From an uncultured Christensenellaceae bacterium (lineage in GTDB: Bacteria > Bacillota > Clostridia > Christensenellales > UBA3700), in the NCBI GenBank assembly GCA_944380285.1, contig CALWGZ010000001.1, positions 1 to 64,000 on the forward strand: 64,000 bases of DNA. Reading direction: 5' to 3'. The position numbers were made by a program, and so were the translations under genes. Numbering within the stretch: position 1 is the stretch's first letter; each line of letters opens with the position of its first letter. The notes beneath the pieces were generated by a model that was not told the DNA's origin, did not search any database, and saw nothing but the letters and a program-made list of their open reading frames with translations. This document shows, one piece after another, positions 35,061 through 43,400 of this stretch.

Positions 35061-36187
35061 TCGATCGTATCCTCCGCCGCGAGCCCGCGCAGCGAAGTTG
35101 CTCCTTTGTTTGATATCGCTTTTATCGTAACCGTTTTTGCCTCAAAAATCAAGCGATTTCCCTGCCAAAAGCGCACAAATCCGACCGTATCCCCGGCAGC
35201 GAAGCCATTTTCGGCCCTCTCGACGGGCACAAATTCCCAGCCAAGCTCCGCCCTTTCGCCCTTTTCGGTCGGCAGAACGACGTCCTCGGCAAGTCGAAGC
35301 TGAATGCGTTCGCCGCCGTATTCGTAGTCAAACAGCGGCACATCCGACCTGCCGACGAGTGTCGGCTCGTAGTGCGCAAAGCCGTATTCGAGCAGATCCG
35401 CAGCCTTTTGCCACATGTCGCCGCGGTTGAGCACGACGCAGATGAGCTGCATCCCGCCCCTCTTCGCTCCGCCTACGAAACACTTGCCCGACGCGGTGGT
35501 ATAGCCCGTCTTTACGCCGTTCGCGCCGTCCACGGTCGAGAGAAGTTTGTTTTTGTTGTAGAAGACGTGCGCCTCGCTCTCGCGCGGGTCGTCCGAACGA
35601 TAGGACTTTGACGCAACTATCTCCGCAAAAAGCGGCTCACGATACGCCTCGCGAGTGATCATCGCAAGATCGTAAGCCGACGTGTAGTGTCCGTCCGCGT
35701 GCAGACCGTGCGGATTGCAAAAGTGTGTGTTGACAAGTCCAAGCCTTTCCGCCTCCTCGTTCATCGCCTCGACAAACTTTTCTTCACTGCCGCACGCGGC
35801 GACAGCAAGAGCGTGCGCGGCGTCGTTGCCCGAGCGGAGCATCAGACCATACAGCAAAGTTTTGACCGAAATACGCTCCCCCTCTTTGAGATAGATCGAC
35901 GAACCCTCTATGCCGACGCTCTCCCTCTTGACCGTCACAATGTCGGACGGGTCGAGTTTTCGGATCGCGACGAGCGCGGTCATCACCTTGGTCGTGCTCG
36001 CCTCTTCGAGCCTCATGTCCTTGTTGTCGCCGTCCAAAACGACGCCCGACAGCGCGTCGACGAGCACATATCCCGAGCCCGTCTGCGCGCTGACACCGAA
36101 AGCGCTAAATAGACTCACTGTGGCTGAAATGAGCAATATTATTATCAAAATCGCACTAATTGAGAACAATTTATCACTAAAAGTCAT
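34994..36187 (-). CDS. dacF: D-alanyl-D-alanine carboxypeptidase, DacF type
   Basis: A 397-aa low-molecular-weight PBP. A signal/anchor at residues 7-34 is followed by the S11 catalytic motifs: SxxK at S64 (ASTTKVMT), SGN at 119-121 and KTG in NGVKTGYT. It trims the terminal D-Ala from peptidoglycan stem peptides outside the cell; DacF homologues control cross-linking in spore peptidoglycan. The C-terminal beta domain reaches about 370, and the last ~22 codons overlap the pseudouridine synthase gene. The start at 36187 overlaps the ytfJ stop (ATGA), so the pair is translationally coupled. A longer in-frame extension is noise. Confidence 0.93.
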   Translation of the reverse strand: MTFSDKLFSISAILIIILLISATVSLFSAFGVSAQTGSGYVLVDALSGVVLDGDNKDMRLEEASTTKVMTALVAIRKLDPSDIVTVKRESVGIEGSSIYLKEGERISVKTLLYGLMLRSGNDAAHALAVAACGSEEKFVEAMNEEAERLGLVNTHFCNPHGLHADGHYTSAYDLAMITREAYREPLFAEIVASKSYRSDDPRESEAHVFYNKNKLLSTVDGANGVKTGYTTASGKCFVGGAKRGGMQLICVVLNRGDMWQKAADLLEYGFAHYEPTLVGRSDVPLFDYEYGGERIQLRLAEDVVLPTEKGERAELGWEFVPVERAENGFAAGDTVGFVRFWQGNRLIFEAKTVTIKAISNKGATSLRGLAAEDTIDWKGLTSISPLAASPREEAPTY

Positions 36188-36540
36188 CGTTTCAACACCC
36201 CTGCGGCAACGCTCAAAAGCTTTTCGAACAGCTCTTTTCTCTCCTCTTTGTCCATCTTGAACACGCCCGGTTCCTCGCCGGGGCTGCAACACAAAAAGCC
36301 TATCGGAGTGATCGTCACACCGCCTCCTCCGCCGCCTGCGAACTGTATCGGCATCGGCGTCCTCTGTCCCTGCGTATAGTCTCCTCCGCCCGTAGCAAAG
36401 CCTATCGAGATCTTGCTCATCGGGATCAACACCGACCCGTCGGACAGATGTATAGGCGCGCCTATCGCGTTGTCCACCGCCCCTGCGCTTTTCAGGCTCT
36501 CCATGGTCGCGCATATCATTGCGTTGATATCTTCTTTCAT
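36184..36540 (-). CDS. ytfJ: GerW/YtfJ-family sporulation protein
   Basis: A 118-aa protein. It has GAPIHLSDGSVLIPMSKISIGFATGG and QFAGGGGGGVTITPIGFL, the glycine-rich signature of GerW (YtfJ). In Bacillus subtilis GerW is made in the forespore and is needed for germination involving SleB. The ribosome-binding site GAGGTGAAAT precedes the ATG. It is coupled to the DacF-type gene and divergent from a YtfI-like gene. Confidence 0.93.
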   Translation of the reverse strand: MKEDINAMICATMESLKSAGAVDNAIGAPIHLSDGSVLIPMSKISIGFATGGGDYTQGQRTPMPIQFAGGGGGGVTITPIGFLCCSPGEEPGVFKMDKEERKELFEKLLSVAAGVLKR

Positions 36541-36623
36541 ATTTCACCTCGGCGATAGTGTGCGCCGCGGCGCGTTCGTTATTCGTATTGCGTTTCCTTT
36601 GCTCTTTTGCGCATACTATCCGC

Positions 36624-37208
36624 ATGACGGTATTAGCGCTGTCCCTCTCTTTCCTCTCTGTCGCGCTGATCGGTTGCGCGCTGCTGGGAGCGAGGCTGCG
36701 GCTCAACTTCATCTTTGACGCCCAAAACGCCGCGCTCTGCGTCGACGTCTTTACGCCGGGGATCCACTCTGTCAAAGCGAGGCTCTTTACGGTCTCGGAC
36801 GGAGTCTGTCTCAAATTGGGCAAGGGCGATCCGATTCGGCTGCCCGCCACAAAAGATGGCGGCGAGACTTCGCACGCTCAAAAGGAACGCCGTTCTCTTC
36901 GCCCCGTTCTTGCCGCGCTTGCCTCATGGAATTTGTGTTGCGACCGATTGACCGTGAGACTCGCGATCCCTCTCGGCGACCATCCCGAGACGGAGATCAA
37001 ACTTCTTACCGCAAACTTCGCGATGTCTGCGGCGATCGCGATCCTGTCCCCTCGCGAGTGCGATTGCGACCTACGCGTCGCCGATGTGGGACATGCGACG
37101 TTTTACGGCTCGATCACCCTCTCTTTCGCGAACGCTCTCGACTGCGCGCTTCGCTGCGTATCCGCCGCAAAGGCGGCAAAGCGCAATACAGGCGCGAACG
37201 ACGGATAG
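36624..37208 (+). CDS. DUF2953 (YtfI-like) protein
   Basis: A 194-aa protein with an N-terminal membrane segment (residues 3-24, LALSLSFLSVALIGCALLG) followed by a soluble region (RLRLNFIFDAQNAALCVDVF). Its position next to ytfJ matches the ytfI-ytfJ pair of Bacillus, where YtfI is a DUF2953 protein of unknown role. I chose the ATG at 36624; the frame is open further upstream but this start places the membrane segment at the N terminus. No Shine-Dalgarno sequence is visible, and CATACT lies six bases before the ATG. Confidence 0.75.
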   Translation: MTVLALSLSFLSVALIGCALLGARLRLNFIFDAQNAALCVDVFTPGIHSVKARLFTVSDGVCLKLGKGDPIRLPATKDGGETSHAQKERRSLRPVLAALASWNLCCDRLTVRLAIPLGDHPETEIKLLTANFAMSAAIAILSPRECDCDLRVADVGHATFYGSITLSFANALDCALRCVSAAKAAKRNTGANDG

Positions 37209-37217
37209 TTCGCGCCT
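37189..37217 (+). other. Hairpin over the stop codon of the DUF2953 gene
   Basis: AGGCGCGAAC (37190-37199) and GTTCGCGCCT (37208-37217) form a perfect 10-bp stem. No clear T-run follows, so it may protect the mRNA end rather than terminate. Confidence 0.6.
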
Positions 37218-37275
37218 GCTCCGTCGTGCGTTTACGACCCTTTTGCCGATATCTCCGCCTTTTTCAAAACCGATA

Positions 37276-37304
37276 TTGACATATCCGCCCGCCCGTTGTA
37301 TAAT
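37276..37304 (+). promoter_or_regulatory. Consensus sigma-A promoter with a dyad at the transcription start
   Basis: TTGACA (37276-37281), 17 bp and TATAAT (37299-37304). The inverted repeat TCAAGGCG/CGCCTTGA (37309-37329) begins at the predicted start site. Confidence 0.9.
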
Positions 37305-37342
37305 TGAATCAAGGCGTATGTCGCCTTGACGGGAGGACAATT

Positions 37343-37792
37343 ATGGATATTGACAGCTACTTCGCCGAATACGGCTCCAAAGAACGCTCACAGCTCGTGC
37401 CCGAGGCATATGCTCGATTCCGCGACTATGACAACGCGCTGTTCGACTTCGCCGAAAGGCGCGGCATGCCCGAACAGCTCTATCTCGACCTGTCCGCGCT
37501 GCTGCCGGCGATCATTGCCGCCGAGGACGGGCACTATTACGAGAACGAGAGCGACATTTGGTCGTACGTCTTTGAACCTACGCAGGCGTCGCGGGTCAAG
37601 TCCAATGCGGAAAAGCTGGTCAAAGAAAAGTCTATCGAGGACGCGGTAAAACGTCAAAAGACGTTGCTCGACAGTCTGCCCGACAGCACAAAACGCGACG
37701 CGCTCGTCTTCTCCGTATGCTACATACTATGTTTCAGCTCTGTCTCGGACGTCAACCGCAAATTGCTCAAAAAGTTGTTCTTCGCCGAATAA
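37343..37792 (+). CDS. Hypothetical protein
   Basis: A 149-aa soluble, mostly helical protein that I do not recognise. It is acidic in the first half (DIDSYFAEYGSKERSQLV), and the C-terminal third contains KEKSIEDAVKRQKTLLDSLP followed by a hydrophobic stretch (ALVFSVCYILCFSSV). That stretch is too short and mixed to be a confident membrane span. I chose the ATG at 37343 because of the site GGGAGGACAATT; the upstream in-frame ATG at 37304 lies in the promoter. It is a single-gene unit with its own consensus promoter. Confidence 0.8.
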   Translation: MDIDSYFAEYGSKERSQLVPEAYARFRDYDNALFDFAERRGMPEQLYLDLSALLPAIIAAEDGHYYENESDIWSYVFEPTQASRVKSNAEKLVKEKSIEDAVKRQKTLLDSLPDSTKRDALVFSVCYILCFSSVSDVNRKLLKKLFFAE

Positions 37793-37920
37793 TAATGCAC
37801 TGTATTCGGCAAAAACGGTCTTGACAAATTCTCAATATGTAAGCGATACCTTTTTAACACCCCTATAAAAGATATATCGGGTCGATATCGCCCAATGCAG
37901 GCAGCACCTGCCTTTCTCGC

Positions 37921-37950
37921 AAAAAAAATACGGCGCATTCGCCGTATTTT
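37921..37950 (-). terminator. Terminator of the scpA-scpB operon
   Basis: The stem AATACGGCG/CGCCGTATT (37928-37949) is followed by a long T-run on the minus strand. It could also act on the plus strand. Confidence 0.85.
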
Positions 37951-37957
37951 TGTCTGT

Positions 37958-38803
37958 TCAATCTTCGTCGTCCTGCGGCTCGTCTCCGTCGTCCGGCAGG
38001 TCGTCTCCGACGACGTCGGCTGCAACCTCTTCCGCTCCGTCCGGAAGATTGTCACTCAAATCGGGAAACTCGTCAACGTCGTCGCCCTCGCCGCCCTCTA
38101 TGACATCGAACTTCTCGCCTTCGAGGAAGTCGGGCACTTCGGACGTGTTCATCTCTCTGTCGAGCTGTTTGGAGATCAGCTTCTCCTGCATGCGCTTGTC
38201 GTATTCGCCGCTGCCGTCACTGCCCACCTCGCGATAGAGCCCCTCGGAGAGGTTGTTGTAGCCGCCCGACTCGACCAGCCTGTCCATGACCTTGGCGTAG
38301 TCGGGCAATTCGTCGATGCTATGCAAGCCGAACTTTTTGAGGAAGTTGTCCGTGGTGCGATAGAGCGTCGGACGCCCGGGCGCGTTCTTTTTGCCGCAGT
38401 CCTCGATCAGTTCGAAGCGCAGCAGCGTCGAGATCGCATAGTCGGAACTGACGCCGCCCCTGACCTCTTCGATCTCGCCGCGCGTGGTCGGCTGTTTGTA
38501 CGCGATGATCGCGAGCACTTCGAGCAGCGTGCGCGAAAGCTCCCTCTCCTTGATCGGTCTCAGTGCGCCTGCGACGGCGTCGCCGTATGCCGGATTGGTC
38601 GCGAACTGCACCTTGTCGTCGATGTGCAAAAGCACTATCCCGCGCGGATCGCGGTAGGTCTGATCGAGCGCCTTGATCGCGTCGTTGATGTCCTTTTTGG
38701 TCACCTCGGGCGGCAGGCTGTCGTACAGCTCGCTGCGCTTGATCGGCACCCCCGAGGCGAAGATCAACGCCTCTACGGTATGTAATATCTCACTCTTCGT
38801 CAT
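37958..38803 (-). CDS. scpB: Segregation and condensation protein B
   Basis: A 281-aa kleisin-associated winged-helix protein of the SMC-ScpAB condensin. It contains VEALIFASGVPI, RELSRTLLEVLAIIAYKQP and EVRGGVSSDYAISTLLRFELIEDCGKK, then GRPTLYRTTDNFLKKFGL, all typical ScpB segments. Residues ~185 on extend the usual length with a Gly-rich linker and a very acidic tail (long runs of Asp/Glu). It overlaps scpA by 14 nt. Confidence 0.95.
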   Translation of the reverse strand: MTKSEILHTVEALIFASGVPIKRSELYDSLPPEVTKKDINDAIKALDQTYRDPRGIVLLHIDDKVQFATNPAYGDAVAGALRPIKERELSRTLLEVLAIIAYKQPTTRGEIEEVRGGVSSDYAISTLLRFELIEDCGKKNAPGRPTLYRTTDNFLKKFGLHSIDELPDYAKVMDRLVESGGYNNLSEGLYREVGSDGSGEYDKRMQEKLISKQLDREMNTSEVPDFLEGEKFDVIEGGEGDDVDEFPDLSDNLPDGAEEVAADVVGDDLPDDGDEPQDDED

Positions 38804-39605
38804 ATTTGTCCTCCGTCTTGGTCAGCTCCGCAAGGTCGTATTCTTTGCCCTCCTGCTCCTCGCTGAGCTCGATGTATATGTCCGCCTCGGCGCTCTCCTG
38901 CGTCGCCTTGACGAACTGCTTCTTCATCAATTCGAGCAACGCCTGGAAGGTCGCGATCACTTCGGAGCGGCTCGCGTCCTCCTCGAACAGGTCGCAGAAG
39001 TTGACCTTTTTCCTGTCCATGACCACCCTCGAGATCAACGCTATCTTTTCGGCAACGGTGTATCTGTCCTTGCGTATCTTCTTGGTGCTGAGCTCTTTGT
39101 CGCGCTGCGAGATCCTCAGCAAGATCTTGCCGTAGGCGTCGACGAGCTTTCCTATGTCAAAGCTCTTGACGACGATCTCGGCGTCGTCCTCGGTGTATTG
39201 CGGCTGGGGGTAAAATTGGTTGAGCACCTCGCTCTTGCGCAGCTCGTCCGCCTCTTCTTTGAACATTTGGAACAGCAGCAATTGACGGCGCAGTTCCTCT
39301 TCGGGATCGTAGCCGAGGTCGCTGAAATCCTCTTCCTCCGCGTCGAGCTGAGGCAAAAGGCTCTTAGCTTTGATGTCGAGCAAGGTCGCCGCCATCACCA
39401 AAAAGTCGCTGGCGACGTCCATGTCCACCGTGCCTATCTGATCCATATAGGCGAGATACTGCCCTGTGACCTCCGAAAGACGGCAGGTCGCGATGTCGAG
39501 CTTGCTCTCCTTGATCAATGTGTACAAGAGGTCGAGCGGACCTTCGAAATCGGTCAGCTTGAGCTTGATGACCTCGCTTGCGTGATAATCGAAAAAGTTT
39601 GCCAT
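38790..39605 (-). CDS. scpA: Segregation and condensation protein A
   Basis: A 271-aa kleisin of the SMC complex. The N-terminal segment has KLTDFEGPLDLLYTLIKESKLDI and YLAYMDQIGTVDMDVASDFLVMAATLL, the SMC-neck binding region, and the C-terminal part is the winged helix that contacts the SMC cap. The length is normal. It follows the M50 protease by 9 nt and overlaps scpB by 14 nt, so all three probably form one operon. Confidence 0.95.
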   Translation of the reverse strand: MANFFDYHASEVIKLKLTDFEGPLDLLYTLIKESKLDIATCRLSEVTGQYLAYMDQIGTVDMDVASDFLVMAATLLDIKAKSLLPQLDAEEEDFSDLGYDPEEELRRQLLLFQMFKEEADELRKSEVLNQFYPQPQYTEDDAEIVVKSFDIGKLVDAYGKILLRISQRDKELSTKKIRKDRYTVAEKIALISRVVMDRKKVNFCDLFEEDASRSEVIATFQALLELMKKQFVKATQESAEADIYIELSEEQEGKEYDLAELTKTEDKYDEE

Positions 39606-39614
39606 GTAGTCGGT

Positions 39615-40340
39615 TTATCCCCCCAATATCAGTGAAAACAGTTTGAGCATCGCGTCTCTGACCGCGTTCATATACAGTCCCAAAATGTCGAGGTAGGGAC
39701 TGAACCTGCCGAGCACGTTGCCCAAGATCAGCAGCCCGAGCAGCAACAGCTGTCCGTAACGATAGTTGAACTCGACGTATTTGTTGTACGGCTTGGCGAG
39801 CGTCTCGACGACGCGGAAGCCGTCAAGCGGAAAAATCGGGATGAGGTTGAACGCCATCAACGTCAGGTTGACCGTAGCCGAATAGCTGAGCAACATCACG
39901 AAGAATTGCGTGAAATAGTAGCCCGCGTTCTTTGACTCGAAGACGATCGTGTCGCCGACGATCGCCGCCAAGATCGCGATGAACGCCGTCGCGAGGAACG
40001 CCTGCAAAAAATTGCAGATCACCCCGGCGAGCGAGACCGTGATCATTCCCTTTTTGTAGTCGCGGAAGTTGCGGCTGTCGATCGGAACGGGCTTCGCCCA
40101 ACCGAAACCTATCACCGCAAGCATCAAAAAGCCTATCAGATCAAAGTGTTTGACGGGGTTGAGGGTCAACCTGCCCGCCGCCTTCGCGGTGTAGTCGCCG
40201 TTCCAATACGCGACGAGCCCGTGCGCAAGTTCATGCAACACGATCGCGCCGCAGATCGCTATCAAATAGGCGATGACGGCGACAAAGCCGAGCAAAAGGT
40301 CGTCGGACGACACCAGCGACATTATCAAACTTATCAGCAT
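39615..40340 (-). CDS. M50-family site-2-type metalloprotease
   Basis: A 241-aa polytopic membrane protein with the zinc motif HELAH in the second hydrophobic region (GAIVLHELAHGLVAYWNGD) and the second zinc ligand in LIPIFPLDGFRVVETL (NPDG-like). It belongs to the compact S2P/YwhC group without a PDZ domain. The substrate is unknown; members of this group often precede scpA-scpB in Firmicutes. The site GGGAG(A) and a promoter lie upstream. Confidence 0.92.
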   Translation of the reverse strand: MLISLIMSLVSSDDLLLGFVAVIAYLIAICGAIVLHELAHGLVAYWNGDYTAKAAGRLTLNPVKHFDLIGFLMLAVIGFGWAKPVPIDSRNFRDYKKGMITVSLAGVICNFLQAFLATAFIAILAAIVGDTIVFESKNAGYYFTQFFVMLLSYSATVNLTLMAFNLIPIFPLDGFRVVETLAKPYNKYVEFNYRYGQLLLLGLLILGNVLGRFSPYLDILGLYMNAVRDAMLKLFSLILGG

Positions 40341-40378
40341 ATCTTCCCTGCTTCTTCTCCCTTACGCCGCATTGATAT

Positions 40379-40407
40379 AGTTTAGCAGACGCGCGCCCGC
40401 CTGTCAA
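40379..40407 (-). promoter_or_regulatory. Promoter of the M50-scpA-scpB operon
   Basis: TTGACA (40402-40407), 17 bp and TAAACT (40379-40384). The -35 box directly follows the stop codon of the upstream helicase gene. Confidence 0.75.
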
Positions 40408-43400
40408 TCAAACGGACAGCATACCTTCGACATTGACGATCACCCTCTTTTCGGCGATCGCGCCGTCGAGCACAAAGGTTATCCAATCGAGCGCCGCCTT
40501 CGTCTTCTTTCCGCCGAGCAGATTTGCCGCCTCTTTGACCGCGTCGTCGCGGCTGAGCTTGCCTCCGCACTCGAGCGCACACTTGATCGCGGCGAAGATC
40601 TCGTCGGGATGCATGCGCGCGATGTCGCGGACATTCTTTGCGTCGGACGGACGGAAGGTCTCGACCGGTTTGTCGGCAAAGAACACCCTGTCCTCTACCT
40701 CTTTGCGGAACGACACGAACGTGTCCGTATAGGCGGTCAATTGCGCGATCGCTCTCTTCGCCGTCGCCGGCACGCCGAACTGCGCGCACAGCCGCGCGAG
40801 CAACGTGCGCTGTTCGATCGGCGATTCGCGCTCGATGATCGCGCGTATCTTCTCGACGATCTTGTCCTTGCTCGCCGGATTGAGCACATAGTCCGCGCCC
40901 GACGCCTTCGCCGCCGGCTTGACCGCGTACGTCTTGTACGGCTCTTTGTATTTTGCGACGATGTCGCGTATCGCCTTTTTGCCAAGCGCGCGCTTTTCCG
41001 CAAGCGCAGACACCGCGTCCTTGATGCGCTGTATCTCGCGCTTGGGGTTGTTGAAGTAATTTACGCACCAGACGTGGTAAGTATTCCAACCGAGCCTGCG
41101 CAATATGCGCGAGTGCATCGTCACACGGTCGCGTACGCCCTTGAATTTGAGGTCGTTCTCGCTGTCGGCGAGCACCGCGAGGATGTAGCGGTCGGGATTG
41201 CGCGGATCGACTATCGCGACGTCGATCTTGAAGTCGGACACGCCGACGTTGCTCTCACACGCGATGCCTCTGTCTTTGAGCTCGCGCGCAAGCTGCTGCC
41301 CGATGCCCTCGTCCGTCCTGCCGATGTCGGTGTTGCTGATCGCCAGCATGTCCTTACCGCGCTCGGCGTATTCGAGGAAGTATTTGAGACACTCGACGCC
41401 CTTGCTGTTGGTGCGGCTGAGGTCGATCATATTGCCGCGTATCGCGCTGAACACGCACATCTCCGAACGGGCGCGCGTGACCGCGACATTGAGACGCTTT
41501 TGACCGCCGTTTTGGTTGATGGGTCCGAAGTTGAGCGACAATTTGCCGTTCTTGTCGGGACCGTAGCCGACGCTGAACAAAATGACGTCGCGCTCGTCGC
41601 CCTGCACGTTTTCGAGGTTCTTGACGAACAGCGGCTCTTCGCGCTCGAACGCCGCCGAGTCGAGCCCCTCTTCGTGGATGCGCTTGTTGAGCGCGGTCTC
41701 GATGTAGTTTTGCTGAGCGATGTTGAAAGTGACGATGCCGATGCTCTCCTTGCTCTTGACCGGGTCTTTGAGCCGCTTGATGACGTCGGCGACAAGCTCG
41801 TCGCCCTCTTTTTTGTTGCACTTTTCGCCGCCCCTCTCGTAGACGCCGTCGACATAGCGGAAGGTCACCTTGCTGTTGAGCTCGTTGGGCGACGGGAACG
41901 TGAGCAGCGTGTTGTCGTAGAACGTCGCGTTGGAGAACGCGATCAGGCTCTCGTGACGCGAACGGTAGTGCCAACGCAGTCTGTTTTGCGGCATGCCCAG
42001 CGCGAGGCAGTCGTCCAAGATGCTCTCCATGTCCTCCGACTCGTAGTTGTCCTCGTCGCGCACGTCGGCGTTGAAGAAGGTGGTCGGCGGCAGCTGCTGC
42101 GGGTCTCCGACGACGATCAGCGACTTGCCGCGCACGATGCTTCCCACCGCCTTGCAGGTCGGCAGCTGAGACGCCTCGTCGAAGATGACCAGATCGAACT
42201 TGTCGAGGTCGACATCGAGGAACTGCGTGACCGACGACGGGCTCATCATCATGCACGGACAGCACGCTTTGAGCAGCGTCGGGATGTTGGAGAACAGCGT
42301 CCGAAGCGTCATCCCCTTCATGCCCGTCTTTTCGGCGCGCATCAGCAGAACGCGCTCGGTGCTCTGCTCGCCCTCGTCCTCCGGGCGCGGCAGCGCGGCG
42401 ACGAGACGGTTGTAGATCTCCGCCCTCGTCAGCCTCTCATACTCGTCCGTAAGCTCGCGGAACTTGACGGACGTCTCTTCGAGCGACATGCCCGAGAAAC
42501 GGCTGAGCGTCTCGTCGAGCAGCAGTTCGCTGCGCACAAAGTTGAAATATACGCACTTTTTGAAGCAGCTGAGCACATCCTGCGCAGTGATCTCGCCGTT
42601 GCCGAGCGGTCCGAGCACGAATTCAAGCCCGCTCTCGCGGCACTTCTTGACGATCTCCTGATAGCGGCACCAATTGGGGACGTAATCGAAGTTCTTTTGA
42701 ATGTTGGAAAGATACTCTATCTTCGCGCCCAGCTCCGAGCCGCCGCACCAGCCGTCCGTGCGGTAGACGTCGCAGAACGTCGCGATCGCGCGCTCGTAGT
42801 TCTCGTACGCATAGACGTAATATTGTCCGTGCAGGTTGGGACCGTACTTGGTCAAAGCCGCGCAGCTCTCCTCGAACACCCTGACGTCGAGGTCGGCGTA
42901 AAGATCCGCCGCCGCGCCGTAAAGCTCCTCGATCGAGTCGCAATACTCGGCGATCGTCTTGGGGTCTGCGCTCTGCGCGCCGAACACCGCGGTCAACTCC
43001 TTGTACAGCTTGCCCGCCATGCGGCGCGTCTGCTCGCAGCGAGCGAGATAGCCGAAGAAGGACTGCCTCTGCTCCTTTGCGACGCCGTCGGGCATGATCT
43101 TGCGCAATTTGCGCGACGGGCTCTTGCCCTCAGCCGCCTCGGCGAGGTCGTCCTGCGGCACTTCCGCCGAATACGCGCCGTACCGCGAGCGGTAGTCGGT
43201 CATCATCATCGCCGCCTTGTTGCTGAGGTTGAGATAGTTGTCGACGAGGTCCTTTTTGCCCCCGTCTTTGAGCGCGAAATAGTGCGCCGCATACTCCTTT
43301 TCCAGCCCCTTGGACAGCTTGTAGAGCGCCTTGAGCTTTTGGTCGGTCAGCGACACCGTGCGCACGCTGTAATAGGGCAAAAGATTGCGCGCACACGCCC

